A DNA stretch of 64,000 nt. Source: CAZQRP01 sp964596125 (GTDB lineage: Bacteria; Chloroflexota; Dehalococcoidia; GIF9; UBA5629). A model generated the notes under the pieces. The model was not told where the DNA came from. It did not search any database and saw nothing but the letters and a program-made list of their open reading frames with translations. The stretch spans positions 69,236-133,235 of the forward strand of contig CAZQRP010000006.1 in NCBI GenBank assembly GCA_964596125.1, in the 5' to 3' direction. Positions within the stretch are counted from its first letter, which is position 1. The number at the start of each line of letters is the position of its first letter. The translations under genes and the position numbers were made by a program. Positions 52,276-61,216 of the stretch are shown in pieces.

Positions 52276-52401
52276 TTACGCCAGGTTATAGACCAGATAA
52301 ATCAAGCCGACTATTAACACAAGTACACCTGTACCTGTGATTGCTATTACCAGCATATCTAGCAGGAGATCAGCTATATATCTTAAAACAGGTTTAAACA
52401 T
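52276..52401 (-). CDS. 41-residue single-helix membrane peptide (candidate)
   Basis: A short minus-strand frame reads MFKPVLRYIADLL then a continuous hydrophobic helix (VIAITGTGVLVLIVGLIYLV) and ends LVYNLA. It has a membrane-peptide shape and a basic N-terminus, but no ribosome site. Its position between unrelated genes gives no clue. It could be chance. Confidence 0.35.
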   Translation of the reverse strand: MFKPVLRYIADLLLDMLVIAITGTGVLVLIVGLIYLVYNLA

Positions 52402-52535
52402 TGTAGCACTGCATGTTGTGGTATGCAATTATTACTCACTACATATTGTAATCCATGTGTCAATCGGCCATAAGGACTAGTCCATTTAGCTGAAGTACCT
52501 CATCTTTCGAATCCAGGCATGCAAAAACCAAAATG

Positions 52536-52650
52536 AGGCGAAGCCTATCTTTGACTTCCCTCAGGGCAAAATAGCAAGGCGTTTACCAGGGGCGCCAGCC
52601 CCTCTTCCAAGTCCCATCTTCATGGGCTCCCAAACGAGCAGCCTGCCCTG
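52536..52650 (-). other. Structured intergenic element with nested hairpins
   Basis: CAGGGCA (52562-52568) pairs with TGCCCTG (52644-52650) around AGGGGC/GCCCCT, CCCAT/ATGGG with a CTTC loop and GCTC/GAGC. On the minus strand it follows the gene ending at 52689 and runs to AGGC-TTC-GCCT followed by CATTTTGGTTTTT, which looks like a terminator. It may be the folded 3' end of that transcript, a decayed repeat or a small RNA. Confidence 0.45.
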
Positions 52651-52688
52651 GCAGACGAAAATCCTTCAGGGTATTGTCGCATTGTAGT

Positions 52689-53429
52689 CTATTCAATCAC
52701 CGGTGAAGGATGCTCTTGAAAAGGCTGTAACCGTCCCACCAGTGAGAACAGGAATGGATAGTTTGATTTCAGGTGCTCCACATAGGATACCCACTCGGCA
52801 GCAAGATAACGATACACCCGTTGAATATCACCCGCGATATGTTCCAGATCATTGTCGGGCAGACCCTGCAATGAATCTCTGGCCTCCAATTCCTCTGTAA
52901 GATGGAAAGTCGCCCACAGCAAATCTGTGAAGCGCTCATGTTCCAGCAGGTTCGGATTCTCCAACAACCTCAGTAGAAACTGCCGCTTCTCAATGAGGAA
53001 CGTCTTTATCTCTTCGAGGTCTATAGTGCGGCAGTGAGGCTTATCATCAATAATACAGGTAGTAGCCTTCGCTCTCTTGAAATCAGTAGAGGTCCAGTTC
53101 TGGTCAACAGAAAGCTCCTGGCAAATCTCCTTGCGTCTATCAAAACAACTAAGAAGGCTATAAAGGAGATGGTTGCCCACCTCACTGAAGAAAGCCCCGA
53201 TAACCATATTTAGTTTTTTAAGCATAGACTGCTTCTCCCGGCGAGCCAGTATACGTTCAATAACAATCACCACGAGAAACACCTCAAGGGGCAGGAAAGC
53301 AAGGTCGCCGACCAGGTAAATAAAGATATGATGGGCGTCCCGAAATATAGAGTAATGCACAAAGTATAACAGCCCCGACATTGCCACAAAAACACTGGCA
53401 AGGATAATAAATGTGGAGTAACGTCTCAT
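52689..53429 (-). CDS. Two-helix membrane protein, unknown function
   Basis: About 246 residues. The first 60 residues form two membrane helices (FIILASVFVAMSGLLYFVHY and LVGDLAFLPLEVFLVVIVIE), then a long soluble helical domain with LERILARREKQSMLKKL and several acidic patches. ATG 53429 has GGAGGG just before; ATG 53441 is an alternative. No family name is secure, though the layout is common in archaea and Chloroflexi. Confidence 0.78.
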   Translation of the reverse strand: MRRYSTFIILASVFVAMSGLLYFVHYSIFRDAHHIFIYLVGDLAFLPLEVFLVVIVIERILARREKQSMLKKLNMVIGAFFSEVGNHLLYSLLSCFDRRKEICQELSVDQNWTSTDFKRAKATTCIIDDKPHCRTIDLEEIKTFLIEKRQFLLRLLENPNLLEHERFTDLLWATFHLTEELEARDSLQGLPDNDLEHIAGDIQRVYRYLAAEWVSYVEHLKSNYPFLFSLVGRLQPFQEHPSPVIE

Positions 53430-53732
53430 TTTTCCCTCCATTAGCCGACATATATCCGATGGTATCCCCTAACAGATAATACCATATATGCCGGCAAAAG
53501 CGAGACTATAACTGTGGCCTACTATCTGATGCGTATCGAGGCCGAAATAAAGGTATAATTCTACAGGGGGAACAGGCATTTTTTCATACGGCAGCAGTCC
53601 GGATTACCACTCAACCTGCGTTTGCTATTATCTTCCAGCTTAGCTTAAAATAATGCTTCATAATTATCGTCAATGTACTCGAAAGCTTCAATACCTGACT
53701 CACATCAATAATAAAGGAAAAAAGCGTTCCCG

Positions 53733-54644
53733 ATGATAGTTATCAAGACCGAGAATCTGACCAAGTGGTTTAAGGACCTTTTAGCAGTAGATAATGTAAG
53801 TCTGGAGATTGAAGAAGGTGAATGTTTCGGGCTGTTAGGGCCCAATGGGGCAGGTAAGACATCTCTCATCAGGATGATAACGGCTGTCTCGCCACCGAGT
53901 AAAGGTAAAATATGGGTGCTGGGTAAAGATTTAAGCACTCACTCCCGGCAGGTGAAGGCTGCCCTTGGCATAGTCCCGCAGCTAGATAACCTTGATCCAG
54001 ACCTGACAGTTTTTAATAATTTGACAACTTTTGCCCGATACTTCGACATACCCGGGAATGAGGCCCGTCAACGGAGTATAGAAGTCCTGAAACTATTTCA
54101 GCTACAAGACAAATACAATAGCCGGATTAGTGAACTGTCGGGAGGAATGAAACGCCGCTTACTTATAGCCAGAGGCTTGATCAACGCACCCAGGATTATT
54201 ATCCTTGACGAGCCAACGATTGGACTTGACCCTCAAGCCAGATACCTCGTCTGGGACAAGCTGACTGAGCTGAAATCACAGGCAGTTACCCAACTCCTGT
54301 GTACCCAGAATATGGAAGAGGCAAACATCCTCTGTGATCGAGTAGCAATAATGCATCAAGCTAAAATCTTGGACCTGGATACTCCGAGGAAGCTCATTTC
54401 CAGGTATGCAGGCAATGAGATATGGGAGATCGGAGTAGACCCCCATGAACGAGACAGATTCGTAAAGGAATTAAAGAGCAACAAGTTTGATTTCGAGGAA
54501 GTGGGGGAAAAGATTCACGTTTTCCATGTCGAATCGTATGAGTCTATCAGAAAACTACTGGACTCACCGGATAGATTATGGCGGAGACCGGCTACGCTGG
54601 AAGATGTCTTCTTCAGACTTACAGGGAGGTCTTTAGTGGAATGA
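53733..54644 (+). CDS. ABC-2 type transporter ATPase (NodI/DrrA-like)
   Basis: A 303-residue ATPase: Walker A GPNGAGKTS, Q-loop GIVPQLDNLDPDLT, signature LSGGMKRRLLIARGLI, Walker B IIILDEPTIGLDP and a switch in LCTQNMEEA, where the usual His is replaced by Gln-Asn. The C-terminal 80 residues match the DrrA-type extension. The next gene encodes its permease, with a stop-start overlap ATGA. Confidence 0.94.
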   Translation: MIVIKTENLTKWFKDLLAVDNVSLEIEEGECFGLLGPNGAGKTSLIRMITAVSPPSKGKIWVLGKDLSTHSRQVKAALGIVPQLDNLDPDLTVFNNLTTFARYFDIPGNEARQRSIEVLKLFQLQDKYNSRISELSGGMKRRLLIARGLINAPRIIILDEPTIGLDPQARYLVWDKLTELKSQAVTQLLCTQNMEEANILCDRVAIMHQAKILDLDTPRKLISRYAGNEIWEIGVDPHERDRFVKELKSNKFDFEEVGEKIHVFHVESYESIRKLLDSPDRLWRRPATLEDVFFRLTGRSLVE

Positions 54645-55405
54645 GACTCTTTTCCTGGCGCTTTATCAGGATATGGCAACGTAATCGAGACGTCTTTTTC
54701 AGACTATGGCATGCGGAAACTCCCGGCCTCCTGATCGAGCCTATTTTTATTTTACTGGCTATGGGCATAGGTCTGGGGACATATGTCGGCCTGGTCAATG
54801 GTCAAAGATACATTGAATTTGTTACACCAGGCATTATTGCGGGCTATGCTATGTTCAGCGCCAGCTTTGAATGTACCTACGGCAGTTTCATCCGCATGGA
54901 GTACCAGAAGACCCATGATGCCATCATAGCCACTCCGCTAAATGTTGAGGATGTTACTGCCGGTGAAATCTTCTGGGGAGCAACACGTGCACTCATAACC
55001 GGCACAGTGATGTTAGCCGTGGCCGCAGCTTTCCAACTGGTGCATTCACCCTGGGCGCTGCTCATACCCGCAATCACCTTTCTGGAGGGGATATTGTTTT
55101 CCTCCATCGCCCTGTTCTTTACATCTATGGTTCCGTACATTTACAGCTTTAACTACTACTTCAGTCTTTTTATTACGCCAATGTTTTTCTTCAGCGGAGT
55201 ATTCTTCCCGCTGTCATCATTTCCTGAGATAGTGCGCACAATAAGCTGGATAGCTCCACTTACGCCGGTAGTCAATCTCAGCCGGGCTGCAATCAAGGGG
55301 GACTTTCATATCAACCTACTCTGGGCACTTGCCCTCATCATTATTTTGACGTGCCTGTTTTTCTCCATATCATTGGTTACCATGCGACGAAGGCTGACTA
55401 ACTAG
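54641..55405 (+). CDS. ABC-2 type transporter permease (NodJ/DrrB-like)
   Basis: About 254 residues with six membrane helices and the family loop FVTPGIIAGYAMFSASFECTYGSFIRMEYQKT. The C-terminal MFFFSGVFFPLSSFPEIV is the ABC-2 signature. The start ATG overlaps the ATPase stop in ATGA, so translation is coupled. Substrate may be a drug, glycan or lipid; nothing else in context decides. Confidence 0.93.
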   Translation: MRLFSWRFIRIWQRNRDVFFRLWHAETPGLLIEPIFILLAMGIGLGTYVGLVNGQRYIEFVTPGIIAGYAMFSASFECTYGSFIRMEYQKTHDAIIATPLNVEDVTAGEIFWGATRALITGTVMLAVAAAFQLVHSPWALLIPAITFLEGILFSSIALFFTSMVPYIYSFNYYFSLFITPMFFFSGVFFPLSSFPEIVRTISWIAPLTPVVNLSRAAIKGDFHINLLWALALIIILTCLFFSISLVTMRRRLTN

Positions 55406-55544
55406 ACTGAGTGTTCCGGCACCTGACGCAGGAGCACTAATTATATAGACTTTAAGAGCCCTACCATTTGACTTTTCTTCGCCATACTTGTATGCTCAGC
55501 ATAATATTTTCCATTATGAAATATGGAATAAGGGGTACAATACT

Positions 55545-57050
55545 TTGAAAATACTACTGGTCTATCCGCAGTATCCGGACACATTCTGGAGTTTCAAGCA
55601 TGCTTTAAAATTCATATCCAAGAAAGCGGCTTTCCCCCCGCTGGGACTGTTAACCGTAGCGGCAATGCTCCCGGAGGAATGGGAAAAAAAGCTTATAGAC
55701 ATGAATACCACCAGCTTGACCGATAAGGACATCAAATGGGCTGATTATATCTTTATAAGCGCAATGGCCGTACAAATAGATTCAGTGCGAACAGCTATCA
55801 ATAAATGCAGAAATTTGGGTGCCCGGATCGTTGCCGGCGGTCCCCTTTTTACTATGCAACATGAAGAATTCGATGGAGTGGACCATTTTGTTCTTAATGA
55901 GGCTGAGATTACCCTTCCACCATTTCTGGAAGATTTAAAAAATGGCTGCGCCAAACATATTTACACTTCCGGTGAGTACCCGAACATGGATATGATTCCC
56001 ATTCCGTCCTGGGAACTAACTGACAAGAAAAGGTATTCTTCAATGAGCATCCAATACTCCCGGGGTTGTCCTTTTGACTGTGAATTTTGTGACATCGTCG
56101 TATTAAACGGGCACAAACCGCGAACGAAAGGTAAAGACCATTTGTTAAGAGAACTGGATGCGCTGTATAACCTGGGCTGGCGAAGCAGTGTATTCATCGT
56201 CGACGATAATTTTATAGGAAACAAGAGAAAACTAAAGGCAGAAATCCTGCCGGCAATAATCGAATGGATGAAAACAAAGAAGCACCCTTTCTCACTTTTT
56301 ACAGAGGCATCTATAAATCTCGCCGATGATGATGAGCTATTACGATTGATGGTTGAGGCAGGCTTTGATACGGTGTTCGTTGGTATTGAAAGCCCCAATG
56401 AAGAAAGCCTGACGGAATGTGGCAAATCTCAAAATAGAAAGCGTGACATGGTAACGTCCGTCAAAAAGCTTCAAAACTATGGCCTCCAGGTACACGGAGG
56501 CTTTATTGTGGGCTTTGATAATGATCCTACATCGATATTTGAACACCAAATCAATTTCATTCAAAAAAGTGGCATTGTTACGGCAATGGTCGGCCTGTTA
56601 AATGCCCCTCCTGGTACCAAGCTTTACCGTCGTCTGAAAGGTGAGAACCGTCTATTAAAGAACTTTTCCGGTGATAACACCGACTGTTCGATGAACTTTA
56701 TTCCGAAAATGAACTACGAAAGCCTCATAAACGGCTATCAAAAGATCCTCGACAACATTTATGCACCAAAACAATACTATGAACGAATAAAGACATTCCT
56801 GAGAGAATATAAGCCACGACAAGGAAAGACAAACAATCCCCGATTCATACACATCAGGGCATTCGCTAAATCCATGTGGTTTATAGGACTTAAAGAAAAA
56901 GGGAGAAGATACTACTGGAGACTTCTTGCCTGGACATTGGTGAGACGTCCACGATCCTTTCCACTTTCAGTGACTCTGGCAATCTATGGATTCCACTTTC
57001 GAAAAGTGGTGGAAAGGTATGCTAAGTCCCCGGCTCGAAACAATATTTGA
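55545..57050 (+). CDS. B12-binding-domain radical SAM protein (DUF4070/HpnP-like)
   Basis: A 501-residue radical SAM protein. A B12-binding-like Rossmann domain occupies the first 150 residues (KILLVYPQYPDTFWSF... VAGGPLFTMQHEEFDGVDHFVLNEAE), the SAM motif is YSRGCPFDCEFCDIV (CX3CX2C) near 185, and the last part has WFIGLKEKGRRYYWRLL. It resembles the family that includes hopanoid C-2 methylase HpnP, but many members act on other substrates. Start is TTG with AAGGGG 8-10 nt before. Confidence 0.92.
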   Translation: MKILLVYPQYPDTFWSFKHALKFISKKAAFPPLGLLTVAAMLPEEWEKKLIDMNTTSLTDKDIKWADYIFISAMAVQIDSVRTAINKCRNLGARIVAGGPLFTMQHEEFDGVDHFVLNEAEITLPPFLEDLKNGCAKHIYTSGEYPNMDMIPIPSWELTDKKRYSSMSIQYSRGCPFDCEFCDIVVLNGHKPRTKGKDHLLRELDALYNLGWRSSVFIVDDNFIGNKRKLKAEILPAIIEWMKTKKHPFSLFTEASINLADDDELLRLMVEAGFDTVFVGIESPNEESLTECGKSQNRKRDMVTSVKKLQNYGLQVHGGFIVGFDNDPTSIFEHQINFIQKSGIVTAMVGLLNAPPGTKLYRRLKGENRLLKNFSGDNTDCSMNFIPKMNYESLINGYQKILDNIYAPKQYYERIKTFLREYKPRQGKTNNPRFIHIRAFAKSMWFIGLKEKGRRYYWRLLAWTLVRRPRSFPLSVTLAIYGFHFRKVVERYAKSPARNNI

Positions 57051-57288
57051 ATCATCCTTGCAGCACATACATTCATACTTTACAACCTGGCAAACGTCCC
57101 GACGGTAGTGCTCATCGACTGATCAAGTCAAGATACTAATCCGCACTTAATTTCGTTATAATAGAATTCTACAGGTGATAGAATTTACTCTACATCCATC
57201 GATTATAATGACGATGTATCAGGCAGATAAAGACACGGCAAATGTCGATACAGCACCGGACCAGGGAAAATATCAGGGGAGTTAACAG

Positions 57289-58278
57289 ATGATAATCGCA
57301 GTAGATGCTGACGGCGGAGACTATGCTCCCCGTGAGTTAGTTAAAGGAGCTGCAGAGGCAGCCGAGGACTACAGTGTAGATATCATTCTCCTGGGAAAGA
57401 AAACTATACTCGATATGCTGGTCAGACATTATGTCAGAAAACAAAATGTAACCATTATTAACGTGAGCCAGACTATTGAGTGCAACGAAGCTCCAACCCA
57501 TGCAATACGTAATAAACCGGATTCTTCGATAGTAGTCGGAACAAAGCTGGTAAAAGACGGCACTGCCTCTGCTTTCGTCTCTGCCGGTAATACCGGGGCA
57601 GTACTGGCTGCCGCATATCTTAACCTGGAAAGAATAGAGGGGATCCAGCGTCCTGCTTTATGCGGCATAATTTATATCTATACTGATAATCCGGTGCTCC
57701 TCATCGATGTAGGAGCTAATGTCGACTGCCAGCCGAGCTACCTGGTTCAATTTGCCCAACTGGGGACCACTTTCGCCAGAGAGTTTCTTGGCATCAAATC
57801 ACCACGTGTTGGACTATTGAATAATGGAGAAGAAGAAATCAAGGGTAACCTTTTAATGAGGGAAAGTCACAAGCTTCTGAAAAAGACCCGCCTGAACTTT
57901 ATCGGTAATATAGAAGGTCAGGAAATTCTGAAGGGAAAGGCTAATGTAATTGTTACTGATGGCTTTACCGGGAACATAGTGCTTAAAACGTTAGAGGGAT
58001 TTGGAGATACCTTCCAGAGTCTGATGGGTATAGGACAGTCCCTCGGAGTCGACCGTAACCTCCAGGGATCCGCCCTGGTACACTATGTGGACTTGACCTC
58101 CATGGTGAAACGGATGGACTACAAAGAATACGGGGGTGCCTGTCTGTTAGGCATAGATGGTAATATTGTAGTTGCTCATGGTCGTAGCCACTCTAAAGCT
58201 ATCAAAAATGCCATTTATCTGGCTCATCGTACGGCAGAAACACGGGTCGTTGAAGCTATCAAGCGTGGCTATGATTAA
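57289..58278 (+). CDS. plsX: Phosphate acyltransferase PlsX
   Basis: A 329-residue PlsX. It starts MIIAVDADGGDYAPRELVKG, the N-terminal family signature, and has AFVSAGNTGAVLAAA near 92 and NIVLKTLEGFGD near 224. PlsX makes acyl-phosphate from acyl-ACP for phospholipid synthesis with PlsY. In many bacteria it is next to fabH/acpP; here it is alone. GGGGAGTTAACAG precedes the ATG. Confidence 0.95.
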   Translation: MIIAVDADGGDYAPRELVKGAAEAAEDYSVDIILLGKKTILDMLVRHYVRKQNVTIINVSQTIECNEAPTHAIRNKPDSSIVVGTKLVKDGTASAFVSAGNTGAVLAAAYLNLERIEGIQRPALCGIIYIYTDNPVLLIDVGANVDCQPSYLVQFAQLGTTFAREFLGIKSPRVGLLNNGEEEIKGNLLMRESHKLLKKTRLNFIGNIEGQEILKGKANVIVTDGFTGNIVLKTLEGFGDTFQSLMGIGQSLGVDRNLQGSALVHYVDLTSMVKRMDYKEYGGACLLGIDGNIVVAHGRSHSKAIKNAIYLAHRTAETRVVEAIKRGYD

Positions 58279-58345
58279 TTTTAACATCAACAGGTACTCA
58301 GTTACCTGGCAGGGCCGGTGGTAAGGTCTACATAATAGGACGAAC

Positions 58346-59122
58346 ATGTTTCGATGGCATAGCTGTTTGAAACATAGGTTTACGTACGTGACTAACGTCA
58401 GAAGACTCACGACCGCACTATTATTTCTTATTCCCGTGATATCTGTTGCGTTGCTCTCAGGGTGTTCAGAAGTCAGTCCTATTGGCAGACCGGGAAATGT
58501 GGTTACGAAAGAGTTCAGTTTTAATGATTTTACCTCCGTCGATATAAGCAATGGATTTAATGTCGAAATAACTCGGTCAGATTCATACAGTATAACCTTA
58601 AATGTTGATGACAGTTTAATCAATAACGTTAACATTCGTCATGAAGGTGATACGTTAAAAATATGTCTCGCCCCTATTCACAGCCTTTTCTCTGCTATAA
58701 AAAAAGTAAAAATTACGATGCCCGAGTTACATGCCGTACATCTATCTACAGGAACCCAGGGAACAATTACGGGGTTTAGCTCCTCAAATGATTTCAATCT
58801 ACGTATATCAACAGGAAGTCAATTGAATGGTGAGCTTGAATTAGTTAATGCATCATTTGAACTATCAACGGGAAGTAGTATCACACTGAAAGGTTCAGCG
58901 AGCAATGTAACCCTTACTGCATCCAGTGCCAGCACGGCAGACCTGGCCGACTTTACCGTTACCAATGCAAATGCCAATCTAAGCTCAGGAAGCAGGGCAA
59001 CATTAAACGTAACCGATAATTTGAATGCCAATTTAAGTAGTGCTTCAAGATTGTACTATCTCGGAGAACCTACGATAGGCAGTATCAATATATCCAGCGG
59101 CTCGTCGATGAAACGTAAGTAA
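58346..59122 (+). CDS. DUF2807 lipoprotein (head GIN domain)
   Basis: A 258-residue protein. An N-terminal signal with LLSGC lipobox near 40 leads to VTKEFSFNDFTSVDISNGFNVEITRSDSYSI and a right-handed helix of STGSQ/SSGSR repeats, the DUF2807 pattern. It should be anchored outside the cell. The long positive N-tail before the signal may be shortened by a GTG start near 58388. No partner found. Confidence 0.88.
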   Translation: MFRWHSCLKHRFTYVTNVRRLTTALLFLIPVISVALLSGCSEVSPIGRPGNVVTKEFSFNDFTSVDISNGFNVEITRSDSYSITLNVDDSLINNVNIRHEGDTLKICLAPIHSLFSAIKKVKITMPELHAVHLSTGTQGTITGFSSSNDFNLRISTGSQLNGELELVNASFELSTGSSITLKGSASNVTLTASSASTADLADFTVTNANANLSSGSRATLNVTDNLNANLSSASRLYYLGEPTIGSINISSGSSMKRK

Positions 59123-59168
59123 CTAACTCCTGGCGAGCATCGCGATAACCTGGAACTGTCCGAATATC

Positions 59169-59972
59169 TTAGGATATCTCAAGTGTTATCCCGACCGGAC
59201 AATGGTCAGAATACATTTCACCAGGCGCAATTTCAGAATACATTACATCTGCCATGATAAACGCCTCTGTAACTGATCCAAGCAGGTTTTCCGTTACAAA
59301 GAAGTAATCCAGTCTCCAGCCTATATTCCTCTCCCTCGCCTTTGTTTTATAGTCCCACCAGGTATAATGGTTTGGCTCACTATTAAAGTGTCGGAATGTG
59401 TCGATATAACCATGACTAATGAACTTGTCTATCCATGCCCTTTCCTCGGGTAAAAAACCGGAGACTTTTTCGTTCTCCTTCGGTCTGGCTATGTCTATTT
59501 CTTTATGGGCGGTATTAAAATCACCGCAGATGATAAGTTTTTCACCTTGCGTATTACGATAGTCCACAAACTGTAGAAACGCATCATAAAAGTCCATTTT
59601 ATATTTTAACCGGTCTGTACCCGTCTCACCTTTGGGGAAATATATATTGAACAAACTGAATCCAGGATACTCCGTAGCTATGACTCTTCCTTCTACGTCA
59701 AACTCATTAATGCCAAGACCATTCTGTACTTTCAACGGCTTCTCTTTTGTGAAGGTAGCTACTCCACTGTAACCTTTCCTTTCAGCAGAATTCCAGTACG
59801 AATGATAGCCATGCGGCTCTAGAAGGTCGCTCCCAAGCTGCTCGGGTAGTGCTTTAGTTTCCTGGACACAGAGAATATCAGGGCTCTCCCTGTACAGCCA
59901 TTCCAGGAATCCCTTTCTCAACACCGATCTAACGCCATTGACATTCCAACTCAATATCTTCAATTTGTTCAT
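59169..59972 (-). CDS. xthA: Exodeoxyribonuclease III
   Basis: A 267-residue AP endonuclease/exonuclease: ILSWNVNGVRSV, CVQETKALPEQL, YSGVATFTKEKP, GDFNTAHKEIDIARP, WRLDYFFVT and SDHCPVGITL in order, all metal and catalytic motifs of the XthA family. It repairs abasic sites and processes 3' ends. It is monocistronic. Confidence 0.97.
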   Translation of the reverse strand: MNKLKILSWNVNGVRSVLRKGFLEWLYRESPDILCVQETKALPEQLGSDLLEPHGYHSYWNSAERKGYSGVATFTKEKPLKVQNGLGINEFDVEGRVIATEYPGFSLFNIYFPKGETGTDRLKYKMDFYDAFLQFVDYRNTQGEKLIICGDFNTAHKEIDIARPKENEKVSGFLPEERAWIDKFISHGYIDTFRHFNSEPNHYTWWDYKTKARERNIGWRLDYFFVTENLLGSVTEAFIMADVMYSEIAPGEMYSDHCPVGITLEIS

Positions 59973-60258
59973 GACAGATAGCTCCTAGTTGCTTCCCTTT
60001 CAAATCTTTGTCAGGTACGTCCAGGGCCTGCTATGTTCTGCTACCATTCTACTTCTCTTTGGTCCAGACCTCAATAGAGGCCTCATACAATGAGCCAACA
60101 ACTCCATCATATACGATAGCTATCATACAAATGCCGATAATGATATAGCTATGAACCACAAGTTTTGGTGGCAGGGGAAGGTTTCACAAAAGGTAGCATC
60201 ACGGTGTACCGGGAAACTGCTCAAGCAATACAGAAACTACGGTATCCAGATACAAAGC
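59973..60258. other. Decayed stretch between xthA and the broken dehydrogenase
   Basis: About 290 bases. A plus-strand frame reads GFTKGSITVYRETAQAIQKL and looks protein-like for about 27 codons, but it runs into the antisense of the pseudogene and cannot be named. It is probably a gene remnant. Confidence 0.35.
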
Positions 60259-60881
60259 CTACAGGACTCCTTCATCATAGTCCCGCTTCAGCAGACGAAG
60301 CAATTCCATTTCCAGCCGGGATTGAATGGTTGCTACAGACTCCTGAGTCCATTCATAAAAACCTTTGCCGGTCTTGGCACCTAACTCACCCCGGTCCACA
60401 TGCTCCATTATGATCCGATGGGGTACCTTTCCCCGTGCGCGGTTAATATCTGCATGTAAATCAAGACCGCCTATATCCAGTGTTTTAAAAAAGCCTGTCA
60501 TCGCCATCCGCCGTCCGATACTCATAGTTATAACAGTGAGAGTGCTGAAAAACTCGGATTCAACCCCCTGTATCCCCCAATCTTGGGGGAATTTTGAGGC
60601 TGGGGGACACCCCCAGACCCTTGGCATCCGCCTCAGGCGGACTGCACCTCTTTTTCAGCAGTCTCAACAGTATCGATCATCTCCGGCGTACATACACCAT
60701 CCTCAATAAGCTGATGGACTGCCGCAGCAATACCTCCCTGTATATTATTGCCAATAAAACCAGGAATCTCTTTAATAACTTTTACAGGTTTTTTTCGCAT
60801 CCTGGTTAGCATTAGAAATATACTATCTATGACCTGACTGGAGGTTTTTTCGCCACCGGCTATCTCACCTGTCCAACCCTA
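60259..60881 (-). pseudogene. 3-hydroxyacyl-CoA dehydrogenase, truncated and split by an insertion
   Basis: Two coding pieces are recognisable. The upstream piece (60672-60869) reads GEIAGGEKTSSQVIDSIFL... PVKVIKEIPGFIGNNIQGGIA... and the downstream piece (60259-60531) SIGRRMAMTGFFKTLD... GELGAKTGKGFYEW, the C-terminal domain of the family. Between them sits a 128-bp element plus a duplicated AACAGT. Removing 134 bp rejoins IDTV to ITMSIG in frame. The NAD-binding half is missing: an in-frame TAG lies near 60881, and further upstream is degraded, so the gene was already failing or is doubly damaged. Confidence 0.88.
60538..60665. mobile_element. 128-bp MITE-like element with terminal inverted repeats
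   Basis: The element starts GAGAGTGCTGAAAAACTCGG and ends with the complement of GAGACTGCTGAAAAAGAGG, so the first 15 bases of each end match at 14 positions. AACAGT is present on each side (60532-60537 and 60666-60671). Inside are three stem-loops: CCCCCAA/TTGGGGG, CTGGGGG/CCCCCAG and TCCGCC/GGCGGA. It has no coding capacity. Confidence 0.85.
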
Positions 60882-61216
60882 CCGACCATTTTAGTTGGAT
60901 GACCCACGTACCATAATAGGTCCTGTGCACCATTGTCCGGCGAATATTCTCAACATCCACCAATTACATAAACTGTTCCTCATTTTAGCGAAACACCCTT
61001 AAGGCAGCAAGAACAAACCTGATCGGTTTCCAGCCGTCAACGTAGAACTCGATGTAACGTTTGGCAATGAAATACTTCCCTGCTACAATGGTGGCAGGAT
61101 ATATACTTACTATAGACTATTGTCTGTTTATCCACGTCACACATGAGTATACGAACCACCGAAATTATGAAAATCATGCAACACAGATTTACTGCGTTAA
61201 ATTTTGGAGGTGAGAA

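Noticed and set aside
52501..52530. TTCGAATCCAGG resembling a tRNA 3' part
   Set aside because: The surrounding bases do not fold into a cloverleaf; it is part of the structured stretch described above.
60165..60413. 82-residue plus-strand frame
   Set aside because: Its second half is antisense to the dehydrogenase remnant; only the first 27 codons look protein-like and they cannot be assigned.
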